From assembly GCA_964584325.1 (NCBI GenBank), contig CAZOZP010000098.1:1-7640 (forward strand): a stretch of DNA of 7,640 bases, read 5' to 3'. Numbering within the stretch: position 1 is the first letter of the stretch; each line of letters starts with the position of its first letter. Position numbers and translations under genes: made by a program. Below the pieces are notes generated by a model. That model made no database searches and was not told the DNA's origin. It was given only the letters and a program-made list of their open reading frames with translations. Shown one piece after another: positions 1 through 6,228 of the stretch. Source of the DNA: CAZOZP01 sp964584325. Its GTDB lineage: Bacteria; Bacteroidota; Ignavibacteria; Ignavibacteriales; Melioribacteraceae.

Positions 1-60
1 TTTGTTAGGCGATTTGTCATTACTTTCTTCCTCAATGACAAATTTGGGTTTAATCATCAT
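1..60 (-). CDS. Partial CDS, N-terminus only, function unknown
   Basis: Reading the minus strand, an ATG at 60-58 opens a frame of 20 codons that runs off the left edge without a stop. The peptide starts MMIKPKFVIEEESNDKSPNK, a lysine- and glutamate-rich, soluble-looking start with no signal peptide. Two consecutive ATG codons occur; either could be used. No clear Shine-Dalgarno sequence precedes them, as for most host genes here. It would be divergent from the DNA glycosylase gene, sharing the 70-base spacer. A 10-bp inverted repeat (12-21 with 34-43) lies inside this frame. Too little is present to name a family; a chance frame of this length is possible. Confidence 0.35.
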   Translation of the reverse strand, partial: MMIKPKFVIEEESNDKSPNK

Positions 61-131
61 ATAGCTTTAAATAATTATACCGGTGATTTATATTTAGGAA
101 TTCCACGCAAAAAAATAAAGCGGAAGGTAAC

Positions 132-737
132 TTGAATTTATATTTTAACTACGGCGAAAAGGAAACGGAATTTTTGAAATCCAAATGTCCGGCTATGGCA
201 TCTGCAATAAATAAATACGGAATACTTAAAAGAAAAATTGTTCCGGATCCTTTTGAAGCCTTACTGCAGTCGGTTGTGAGTCAGCAGATTTCAGGGAAAG
301 CGGCTGAGACAATATGGGGTAGATTCCGAAATGCCGTTCCCGACCTTATTCCTGAAGCTATACTGAATGCAGAAGCCGGATTGTTGAGAAGCTGCGGAAT
401 TTCGGAAAGAAAGGCATCTTATATTTGTGGAATTGCTGAAGCTTACTATTCAGGCAACATTCGTTTCAACGAACTTGATAAACTCGCCGATTCCCAAATA
501 ATAGAGAAACTGGTTGCATTAAAAGGTGTAGGGGTATGGACGGCTGAAATGCTGCTGATTTTTTCGCTGGGCAGGAAAAATATTCTCAGCGGAGGCGATT
601 TGGGTATTAAAAAAGGACTGTGTAAGTTACACAGACTTCCTGAAATATTGCCGGAGAAAATAGCAGTGTTTCGCGAACTTTATTCTCCTTACTGTTCAAT
701 TGCAAGTTTCTATTTGTGGGAAACTGCTGCAGAATAA
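132..737 (+). CDS. AlkA-type DNA-3-methyladenine glycosylase (HhH-GPD family)
   Basis: A base-excision repair glycosylase expected to remove alkylated purines such as 3-methyladenine in the cytoplasm. The helix-hairpin-helix is at residues 129-138 (ALKGVGVWTA), followed at 154-161 by GGDLGIKK, where Asp156 fits the catalytic aspartate of the HhH-GPD superfamily. The N-terminal QSVVSQQISGKAA (46-58) and the C-terminal YSPYCSIASFYLW (184-196) match conserved AlkA-family blocks, the latter usually having Arg where Cys188 stands. At 201 residues it is the short form, without the extra N-terminal domain of E. coli AlkA. There is no in-frame ATG before Met22, so the TTG at 132 is chosen; it is preceded by GGAAGG at 122-127 and the frame is closed upstream by TGA at 84-86. 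The family assignment is firm; substrate range is inferred. Confidence 0.9.
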   Translation: MNLYFNYGEKETEFLKSKCPAMASAINKYGILKRKIVPDPFEALLQSVVSQQISGKAAETIWGRFRNAVPDLIPEAILNAEAGLLRSCGISERKASYICGIAEAYYSGNIRFNELDKLADSQIIEKLVALKGVGVWTAEMLLIFSLGRKNILSGGDLGIKKGLCKLHRLPEILPEKIAVFRELYSPYCSIASFYLWETAAE

Positions 738-811
738 TAATTCTCAGGTTGCTTTTTGAAGTTTTATAAACAATATTTGTAAAATAAATCTTCAACAAAT
801 TTGAGGCCGAT

Positions 812-2233
812 ATGCATTTCAATATTCTGTTAACAGCAGTATTTCTGTTTATTTTCATTGCTTACGGATGCAGCCGTGAAGATGAAAAAGCGGAAAAAAC
901 CAGTCTGAATGAGGATGACACACCTTTTACTCCAAAAAAATATGTAGAAATTAATCACCCTGAATGGAGTAGAAATGCGGTTATATATGAAGTGAATATA
1001 AGGCAATATACTCCGGAGGGAACATTTAAGGCATTTGAAAAACATCTTCCGCGCCTGAAGGAAATGGGAATTGATATTTTGTGGATTATGCCTGTTCATC
1101 CTATTGGAGAAAAAAACCGAAAGGGAACAAAGGGCAGTTATTACGCAGTAAAGGATTATTATGCCGTGAATCCGGAATTCGGAACTATGGACGACTTCCG
1201 ATCATTGGTAAAAAAGATTCACGATACCGGAATGTATGTTATCATCGATTGGGTTGCCAATCACTCCGCATGGGATAATAAGCTTACTGAAACTAATCCG
1301 GAATGGTACACCCGCACGGTGAACGGAGAGTTTCAGCCGACGCCATGGTACGATTGGGACGATATAATCGATTTTGATTATAATCAGCCCGGAATCAGGA
1401 AATATATGACCGATGTTCTTAAATACTGGGTTAAAGAAGCAGACATTGACGGTTACAGGTGCGACATTGCCGGATTTATACCGATTGAATTCTGGGAAAA
1501 TGTCCGGGTTGAACTCGATAATATTAAGCCGGTATTTATGCTTGCCGAATGGGAATCGCGCGATCTTCACAAAAAATCTTTCGATATGACTTACTCCTGG
1601 AGTTTTTGGGATAAACTGAAAGCTGCCTGTAACAAAAAAGGAGCAAATGCATTAGTCGAATATCTGGCACATCACGTTAATACATTTCCTGAAGACGGGT
1701 ACAGAATGCTTTTTACAGATAATCACGATAAAAACAGTTGGGAAGGCAATCAGTATTCAAATTTCGGGAAGGGACTTGAAGTATCTATGGCAGCTACTGT
1801 GGTTGTAAGCGGAATGCCTTTGGTTTACAGCGGACAGGAAGCGGGTTTGGACAGATCTCTGGCTTTCTTCGAAAAAGATCTTATTGAATGGAAAGAACAT
1901 AAAAACGCCCAAATCTATAAAAAACTTTTTGAATTAAAGCATAAGAACCTTGCACTCCGCAACGGAGACGCAGGAGGCGAAATGATTAAAATCAACAATA
2001 ACAGTCCTCAGGAAATTCTCACTTTTGCCAGAGAAAAAGACGGAGACAGAGTACTTCCTGTGTTGAATTTTTCGGATAAATCTATTAAGGTAAAACTTGA
2101 ACCCCGGTATTTTTCAGGTGAGTATGATGAACTCTTCTCCGGGAAAAAAACACGGATAGATTCCTTAACCGAAATCAGCATTCCGGCCTGGGGTTATCTT
2201 ATTTTTCATTCAACAGGAAAGGAAGGCAAATGA
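812..2233 (+). CDS. GH13 alpha-amylase family lipoprotein
   Basis: A glycoside hydrolase of the alpha-amylase (GH13) family, likely acting on alpha-1,4-glucans or maltooligosaccharides outside the cytoplasm. The N-terminus is a lipoprotein signal: a hydrophobic stretch at 4-17, then IAYGC with Cys20 as the lipidation site and Ser21 after it, a pattern usually permitting outer-membrane sorting. The (beta/alpha)8 barrel starts near residue 55. Conserved region I is DWVANH (146-151), region II DGYRCD (213-218, nucleophile Asp218), region III LAEW (244-247, acid/base Glu246) and region IV TDNHD (302-306, Asp306), so the catalytic triad is intact. A small beta domain follows from about 390. The start at 812 is supported by GAGG at 803-806 and the signal sequence. 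Its stop overlaps the next start. Exact substrate cannot be told; maltogenic or neopullulanase-like activities are possible. Confidence 0.92.
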   Translation: MHFNILLTAVFLFIFIAYGCSREDEKAEKTSLNEDDTPFTPKKYVEINHPEWSRNAVIYEVNIRQYTPEGTFKAFEKHLPRLKEMGIDILWIMPVHPIGEKNRKGTKGSYYAVKDYYAVNPEFGTMDDFRSLVKKIHDTGMYVIIDWVANHSAWDNKLTETNPEWYTRTVNGEFQPTPWYDWDDIIDFDYNQPGIRKYMTDVLKYWVKEADIDGYRCDIAGFIPIEFWENVRVELDNIKPVFMLAEWESRDLHKKSFDMTYSWSFWDKLKAACNKKGANALVEYLAHHVNTFPEDGYRMLFTDNHDKNSWEGNQYSNFGKGLEVSMAATVVVSGMPLVYSGQEAGLDRSLAFFEKDLIEWKEHKNAQIYKKLFELKHKNLALRNGDAGGEMIKINNNSPQEILTFAREKDGDRVLPVLNFSDKSIKVKLEPRYFSGEYDELFSGKKTRIDSLTEISIPAWGYLIFHSTGKEGK

Positions 2234-3465
2234 TAAGGAAGTATTTATCGCCTGAATTTACAGTAAAAAAAGGTACGGATATTAGATACTCTCCCCGGAT
2301 TGTTTACGGACTGATTGCATCAATTTTCCTGACAATTCTGCTGTCTGTGGCAATTGCACAAATCCTAATATGCCTTTTATTCCTTCTTTGGCTGTTTGAT
2401 TATTCCGATGTAAAGAAGGCGGCAATTACTAAACCGGTTATAATTCTTTTAACATTTTTGCTTGCCAGAGTTCTTACAATCGCTTTCTCTGGTAATCCGG
2501 CCGAGAGCATAATTGCTCTTCCGAGGGAAATCTTCCTTTATATGCTTCTTCTTGCCATAGCTTCATATTGGCAGGTGTTCAAAATTAATTATACAAGATT
2601 GGCAGATATATATTTCTTTGCTGCTGCGGTAATAGCAATAATCGGGATATTCAGATTTGCTGCCGGATTTACCCACAGGGCAGAATCAATTACGAGCGGA
2701 TATACCGCATATTCATTTTATCTGTTAATTTCATTGATTTTTCTTTTTTCGATTATATCAAAAGACAGATTTAATACACTTTGGTTTTATCCCGTTACTG
2801 CCGGCTTGGCATTTGCCGGGATAATTACTTCTCTTGGAAGAGTAAACATTGTATTGGCAGGCATAGTGGCGGCATTTTTTCTTTTGAGAAAATATTTTTC
2901 TCCGAAAAATATAATAATAATGACGGTAATAGTTGTAGTTGTTTCCGGATTAGCCTTCTCATTAAATAAAAGTGAAATTCAGAACAGGATAGAACAGCCG
3001 GCAGCGCTTTCAGACAGAGACATTATCTGGAAGGGCTTTTTTGAAATAGCAAAAGAAAATCCGGTTTTAGGTTTTGGTCCAAGAAGTTTTTCCGAAGTTT
3101 TTCCGTTTAAGGATGAATTTGCAGACCGCGGTATTTCAAGCTGGCATAACGAATATTTCCAGCTTTATATTGAAGGCGGAATTATCTCTTTGGGGATATA
3201 TATATTCTTTCTTGCTTCTGTTTGGATATCTGAGTTCAGGAAAATTCTGAGAAACAGAAACCGTAGTAAAGCCGGGTTAATGACAGCAGTATTAATTCCC
3301 GTTCTGGCAGCAGCATCTTTAACAGACGGATTCATTACAAGCCTTGTTCCCGGATGGATTTTGGGAATTATGTTCGGAATTTATTCCGCTCAGATTAAAG
3401 AAGAAGAGAAGGAATCTCTTCCAAAAAATGAAACCAAACCGGGGAAAGATTATCTTACTCCATAA
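2230..3465 (+). CDS. O-antigen ligase / Wzy_C family membrane protein
   Basis: A polytopic inner-membrane protein of 411 residues with roughly eleven or twelve hydrophobic segments (about 25-57, 68-86, 98-113, 125-146, 158-176, 184-219, 226-245, 312-333, 349-364, 370-385). A long periplasmic-type loop at 246-311 carries the family signature: GFGPRSF (281-287), then SWHNEYFQLYIEGG (304-317) with His306, followed by a membrane helix. Arg204 in the SLGR stretch fits the conserved arginine of the family. WaaL/Wzy-like proteins join or polymerise lipid-linked glycans on the periplasmic face; which reaction this one performs is not decidable here. Its ATG overlaps the amylase stop as ATGA, so translational coupling is likely. 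Linkage to an amylase rather than to glycosyltransferases is unusual and argues for caution about an O-antigen role. Confidence 0.85.
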   Translation: MIRKYLSPEFTVKKGTDIRYSPRIVYGLIASIFLTILLSVAIAQILICLLFLLWLFDYSDVKKAAITKPVIILLTFLLARVLTIAFSGNPAESIIALPREIFLYMLLLAIASYWQVFKINYTRLADIYFFAAAVIAIIGIFRFAAGFTHRAESITSGYTAYSFYLLISLIFLFSIISKDRFNTLWFYPVTAGLAFAGIITSLGRVNIVLAGIVAAFFLLRKYFSPKNIIIMTVIVVVVSGLAFSLNKSEIQNRIEQPAALSDRDIIWKGFFEIAKENPVLGFGPRSFSEVFPFKDEFADRGISSWHNEYFQLYIEGGIISLGIYIFFLASVWISEFRKILRNRNRSKAGLMTAVLIPVLAAASLTDGFITSLVPGWILGIMFGIYSAQIKEEEKESLPKNETKPGKDYLTP

Positions 3466-3480
3466 AAAAAAGGAAAAATT

Positions 3481-3903
3481 ATGGCACAGAAAAAAGCATA
3501 TATAAAACTTCTTGACGGAATGACTTTCAGCGGAATAACAGACTCAGGAAGCTGGGTAATGATGGATGCGGCTCCTGAATCGGGCGGAAGGGGCGGAGCG
3601 ACAAAACCCAAGGAATTACTGCTTCTCGGTTTAGGAGGCTGCACGGCTATGGATGTTGTTTCAATTCTCAAAAAGAAAAGAGTTGACTTAAAAAACTTTG
3701 AGGTTAACATTCAGACTGAGATGACTGAAGAGCATCCGCAGGTGTTCACAAAATTTAATATTGAATATGTTTTTTACGGCAATAACATAAAGCCGCAGGA
3801 TGTGGAAAGGGCTATTGAACTTTCGCAGACTAAGTACTGCGGCGTAAGCGCTATGTATAAAAGTTTTGCCGAAATTACACATACATACAGAATAGTGGAA
3901 TAA
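3481..3903 (+). CDS. OsmC family protein (peroxide-related)
   Basis: A 140-residue cytoplasmic protein with both cysteines of the OsmC/Ohr superfamily in place: Cys54 in LGGCTAMDVVSILKKKR (51-67) and Cys120 in KYCGVSAMY (118-126). Members of this fold reduce organic hydroperoxides through the two cysteines; this sequence resembles the general OsmC/YhfA branch more than Ohr, so the substrate is uncertain. The length is normal for the family. The start is preceded by AAGG at 3470-3473 with a short A-rich spacer, and it lies 15 bases after the membrane-protein gene on the same strand, so it is probably the last gene of that operon. A MarR-type regulator gene follows, a common neighbour for OsmC-like genes. 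Confidence 0.9.
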   Translation: MAQKKAYIKLLDGMTFSGITDSGSWVMMDAAPESGGRGGATKPKELLLLGLGGCTAMDVVSILKKKRVDLKNFEVNIQTEMTEEHPQVFTKFNIEYVFYGNNIKPQDVERAIELSQTKYCGVSAMYKSFAEITHTYRIVE

Positions 3904-3904
3904 T

Positions 3905-3928
3905 AGACTTAACTTGTTGCAAAAGTCT
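3905..3928. promoter_or_regulatory. Small dyad with TTGTTGCAA core, possible regulator half-site
   Basis: AGACTT (3905-3910) and AAGTCT (3923-3928) form a perfect 6-bp dyad around AACTTGTTGCAA. The inner TTGTTGCAA resembles one half of the TTGCA-type palindromes seen upstream of some MarR-regulated genes. It lies between the OsmC stop and the large palindrome in front of the MarR gene. The sequence match is short, so chance is quite possible. Confidence 0.25.
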
Positions 3929-3931
3929 GAA

Positions 3932-3967
3932 AACTTTAATTATTTTGAATCCAAAATAATTAAAGTT
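3932..3967. promoter_or_regulatory. Perfect 16-bp inverted repeat, probable MarR operator
   Basis: The arms AACTTTAATTATTTTG (3932-3947) and CAAAATAATTAAAGTT (3952-3967) are exact reverse complements around the four bases AATC. The palindrome ends six bases before the ATG of the MarR-family gene, the place where MarR proteins usually bind to repress their own transcription. The inner layout (TATTTTGAATCCAAAATA) recalls the spacing of MhqR-type boxes from memory. As RNA it would fold into a 16-bp stem touching the translation start. It has no T-run after it, so a rho-independent terminator for the OsmC transcript is less likely. Confidence 0.6.
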
Positions 3968-3973
3968 AAATAA

Positions 3974-4435
3974 ATGAAGAAAAAAAGTTACGGAAAAGAA
4001 ACAGACTTAGCTCTGGCAACCTGGGTAAAGCTTGCCAGAGCCTATTCTACCATAGACAGGCATTCTTCCGAGAATATAAGAAGTCATAAACTCACACAGC
4101 CGCAATTCGCAGTAATTGAAGCTCTCGGACATTTAGGTTCAATGAAAATAGGGGAGCTTTGCAACAAAATGCTTGTCAGCGGCGGTAATATGACTTTGGT
4201 TTTAGACAACCTGGAGAAGAACAACCTCATCGAAAGAATTCACAGTCGCGAAGACAGGCGTGCAATTCTGGTAAAACTTACAAAAGAAGGAGATGCTCTG
4301 TTCAAAAGAACATTTACTCAGCATGCAGAATACATCACAAAACTTTTCAGTGTATTGGATGAAGCGGAAAAAATCCGTCTCGGTGAACTCCTTAAGAAAT
4401 TGGGAAAGTCAGCCGAAAATGAGAAATTTGTATGA
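3974..4435 (+). CDS. MarR family transcriptional regulator
   Basis: A 153-residue winged helix-turn-helix regulator, expected to act as a dimer. The N-terminal helix (about 8-35) contributes to dimerisation. The DNA-binding part runs from LTQPQFAVIEALGHLG (40-55), through recognition-helix region LVSGGNMTLVLDNLEKNN (67-84), to a wing with SREDRRAILVKLT (91-103), the DxR motif typical of MarR. A C-terminal helical pair (105-147) completes the dimer interface. The sequence resembles the MhqR/YusO branch; there is no cysteine in the N-terminal helix, so it is not a classical one-Cys OhrR despite the OsmC neighbour. No Shine-Dalgarno sequence is visible; the start is fixed by the conserved N-terminal helix and the palindrome just upstream, which is its likely autoregulatory site. 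Confidence 0.92.
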   Translation: MKKKSYGKETDLALATWVKLARAYSTIDRHSSENIRSHKLTQPQFAVIEALGHLGSMKIGELCNKMLVSGGNMTLVLDNLEKNNLIERIHSREDRRAILVKLTKEGDALFKRTFTQHAEYITKLFSVLDEAEKIRLGELLKKLGKSAENEKFV

Positions 4436-4509
4436 CATATACCGTCGGTTTTCCGGGATATTTTTCACGCAACTGTCAATGCTTTCAATGAAACTGCAAA
4501 CAATCTTAA

Positions 4510-4606
4510 AGCCCCCGGTTTCACCGAGGGCTACTGTAGTTAAGCCTTTCAGGCTTCTTGATCCCGGATGGGATCAAATATGCATAGCCCCCGATGCAAT
4601 CGGGGG
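4510..4606. repeat. GC-rich module of four consecutive hairpins
   Basis: Four stem-loops follow one another in an otherwise AT-rich spacer: 4510-4532 (AGCCC..GGGCT with one mismatch, loop TTC); 4542-4556 (AAGCCT TTC AGGCTT, perfect); 4560-4575 (GATCCC GGAT GGGATC, perfect); 4588-4606 (CCCCCGAT GCA ATCGGGGG, perfect). Such modules look like the dispersed palindromic elements seen between genes in many Bacteroidota-type genomes; that comparison is from memory. It may stabilise or terminate the MarR transcript, or be a small mobile repeat. A single copy is present in this window, so its repeat status is inferred. Confidence 0.6.
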
Positions 4607-4754
4607 AAGAGTTAAGTGCGGAATCTTAGTAACAATTGCAAATTCAATCCAATAAATCCATTTAATCACAAAAATCATATAAATCCCGGTTCAGACAATA
4701 GAAGCGGAAGGATGTAGAAAAAATTGAAATGCCTTACATCTTCTTTCTCCCTTA

Positions 4755-4821
4755 AACCCAAATTATTCGTTAGAGAAATCAAGTTCGTTGGTTCCATAAT
4801 AAATAAAGAATAATTTGGGTT
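4755..4821. repeat. 14-bp inverted repeat with 39-base spacer
   Basis: AACCCAAATTATTC (4755-4768) and GAATAATTTGGGTT (4808-4821) are exact reverse complements. The intervening 39 bases show no gene. It could be a hairpin or the ends of a tiny miniature element; no target-site duplication is evident at its edges. Confidence 0.45.
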
Positions 4822-4969
4822 AAAAGGAAATGCTAAATACAAAAAACCGCGTTTAGCTTATTTTATTTTTCTCCGTGTCTTCTGTGCTCTCTGTGGTAAA
4901 TTCTATTTCAGAAGCAAAATCTATCAATTCTGGCAGGAAAAAAGCATATACGGAAAAACAAAAAAATAA

Positions 4970-5095
4970 CAATTAAAGAATTATGAAGCATTACCGATAA
5001 TACGAAAAGTATTTAAGATAAAACCTGAAGAAATTTTAGGTTTTGTCTTTGGAAAAAGAACAATTATGTATTATTTTATTGTTTGTAATTGTTGA
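4970..5095 (+). pseudogene. Possible HTH-like coding remnant
   Basis: One frame reads QLKNYEALPIIRKVFKIKPE and then EILGFVFGKRT before stopping at 5093-5095. The first part resembles the end of an XRE-type helix-turn-helix domain (helices 4-5 followed by a short Leu-containing turn). The frame is closed by TAA at 4967-4969, there is no start codon, and no first half of the domain is seen in any frame nearby. If real it is a decayed fragment; it may equally be chance. Confidence 0.2.
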
Positions 5096-5284
5096 AGAAA
5101 TACTTATATTTCCGGTTAGTAGTTATATTGCAATAAAAATATTAAGCATTGGAGATATAATATTCCTGAAACAGAATATTTGATTAAATTAATAAAAAAT
5201 AACACTGATAAAATTTTGAGATTTATCAGACATATATCCACATATTTGGCGGAATATATCTCACTGAGTGAGACATATAACATA

Positions 5285-5291
5285 GTTAGCG
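5285..5291 (+). other. Integron recombination core at left end of cassette 1
   Basis: GTTAGCG is the exact reverse complement of CGCTAAC, the R'' site of the attC downstream of the VEB gene. In integrons the crossover falls between G and TT, so the cassette begins at 5286 and the G at 5285 belongs to the flank. In the excised circle this core would pair with R'' to complete attC. The sequence to its left shows no attC. Confidence 0.8.
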
Positions 5292-5306
5292 GTAATTTAA
5301 CCAGAT

Positions 5307-5311
5307 AGGAG
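5307..5311 (+). promoter_or_regulatory. Ribosome binding site of blaVEB
   Basis: AGGAG ends nine bases before the ATG at 5321, a good Shine-Dalgarno match that most host-like genes in the window lack. Confidence 0.6.
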
Positions 5312-5320
5312 TACAGACAT

Positions 5321-6220
5321 ATGAAAATCGTAAAAAGGATATTATTAGTATTGTTAAGTTTATTTTTTACAGTTGTGTATTCAAATGCTCAAACTGACAA
5401 CTTAACTTTGAAAATTGAGAATGTTTTAAAGGCAAAAAATGCCAGAATAGGAGTAGCAATATTCAACAGCAATGAGAAGGATACTTTTAAGATTAATAAC
5501 GACTTCCATTTCCCGATGCAAAGCGTTATGAAATTTCCGATTGCTTTAGCCGTTTTGTCTGAGATAGATAAAGGGAATCTTTCTTTTGAACAAAAAATAG
5601 AGATTACCCCTCAAGACCTTTTGCCTAAAACGTGGAGTCCGATTAAAGAGGAATTCCCTAATGGAACAACTTTGACGATTGAACAAATACTAAATTATAC
5701 AGTATCAGAGAGCGACAATATTGGTTGTGATATTTTGCTAAAATTAATCGGAGGAACTGATTCTGTTCAAAAATTCTTGAATGCTAATCATTTCACTGAT
5801 ATTTCAATCAAAGCAAACGAAGAACAAATGCACAAGGATTGGAATACCCAATATCAAAATTGGGCAACCCCAACAGCGATGAACAAACTGTTAATAGATA
5901 CTTATAATAATAAGAACCAATTACTTTCTAAAAAAAGTTATGATTTTATTTGGAAAATTATGAGAGAAACAACAACAGGAAGTAACCGATTAAAAGGACA
6001 ATTACCAAAGAATACAATTGTTGCTCATAAAACAGGGACTTCCGGAATAAATAATGGAATTGCAGCAGCCACTAATGATGTTGGGGTAATTACTTTACCG
6101 AATGGACAATTAATTTTTATAAGCGTATTTGTTGCAGAGTCCAAAGAAACTTCGGAAATTAATGAAAAGATTATTTCAGACATTGCAAAAATAACGTGGA
6201 ATTACTATTTGAATAAATAA
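5321..6220 (+). CDS. blaVEB: VEB-type class A extended-spectrum beta-lactamase
   Basis: A periplasmic serine beta-lactamase of the VEB group, known to hydrolyse penicillins and extended-spectrum cephalosporins. The 299-residue length and almost the whole sequence match VEB-1 as I remember it. A signal peptide spans 1-23, with likely cleavage after SNA. The active site is complete: SVMK (68-71) with the nucleophile serine and general-base lysine, SDN (131-133), a glutamate pair at 167-168 in the omega loop for the deacylating Glu166, and HKTG (236-239). The omega-loop stretch EEQMHKDWN is shared with PER/VEB-type enzymes. From memory, residues 18 (Val) and 56 (Phe) may differ from VEB-1 (Ile and Leu), so this could be a minor variant. 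No clear promoter lies inside the cassette. The gene is intact, with no frameshift. Confidence 0.96.
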   Translation: MKIVKRILLVLLSLFFTVVYSNAQTDNLTLKIENVLKAKNARIGVAIFNSNEKDTFKINNDFHFPMQSVMKFPIALAVLSEIDKGNLSFEQKIEITPQDLLPKTWSPIKEEFPNGTTLTIEQILNYTVSESDNIGCDILLKLIGGTDSVQKFLNANHFTDISIKANEEQMHKDWNTQYQNWATPTAMNKLLIDTYNNKNQLLSKKSYDFIWKIMRETTTGSNRLKGQLPKNTIVAHKTGTSGINNGIAAATNDVGVITLPNGQLIFISVFVAESKETSEINEKIISDIAKITWNYYLNK

Positions 6221-6228
6221 AAAACTAC

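Larger units (their letters stand above)
4436..5284. other. Long gene-free region with repeats and remnants
   Basis: About 850 bases with no convincing intact gene on either strand. From left to right it holds a short unremarkable spacer (4436-4509), the four-hairpin module (4510-4606), an AT-rich tail, a 14-bp inverted repeat (4755-4821), a dispersed-repeat-like string near 4873-4908, a short helix-turn-helix-like coding remnant (4970-5095), and small AT-rich dyads (5020-5044, 5059-5093, 5205-5229, 5254-5278). Frames read open for 60 or so codons in places, but they lack starts and family motifs. No integron integrase frame is present here. Confidence 0.7.

Noticed and set aside
12..43. 10-bp inverted repeat ATTTGTCATT / AATGACAAAT read as a terminator
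   Set aside because: It has a 12-base loop, no T-run, and lies inside the minus-strand reading frame 60-1, so it is more simply explained as coding sequence.
607..858. Minus-strand 83-codon frame spanning the glycosylase end and amylase start
   Set aside because: No recognisable motif, no ribosome site, and it overlaps two well-supported plus-strand genes.
830..1570. Minus-strand and second-frame open frames inside the amylase gene (830-1099, 1081-1278, 1202-1570)
   Set aside because: They are antisense or shifted readings of a gene whose own frame carries all GH13 catalytic motifs.
3974..4435. OhrR-type peroxide sensor assignment for the MarR gene because of the OsmC neighbour
   Set aside because: The N-terminal helix lacks the reactive cysteine of OhrR; the only cysteine (63) is in the DNA-binding domain.
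4293..4655. A 120-codon plus-strand frame overlapping the MarR end and the hairpin module
   Set aside because: It overlaps the MarR gene in another frame and its second half is a read-through of the palindromic repeat; no start signal or family motif.
5156..5161. Perfect TATAAT upstream of blaVEB as a promoter
   Set aside because: No acceptable -35 at 15-19 bases; the nearest TTGCAA is 22 bases away. In this AT-rich stretch the hexamer alone is weak evidence.
5215..5248. Bacteroidota-style promoter TTTG ... CATATTTG left of the cassette
   Set aside because: One mismatch in the -7 element and a 22-base spacing make it borderline; not listed as a feature.
5108..5308. A roughly 60-codon open frame ending at TAG in the blaVEB leader
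   Set aside because: It has no ATG or GTG start and no family resemblance, and it crosses the cassette junction, so it cannot be an old gene.
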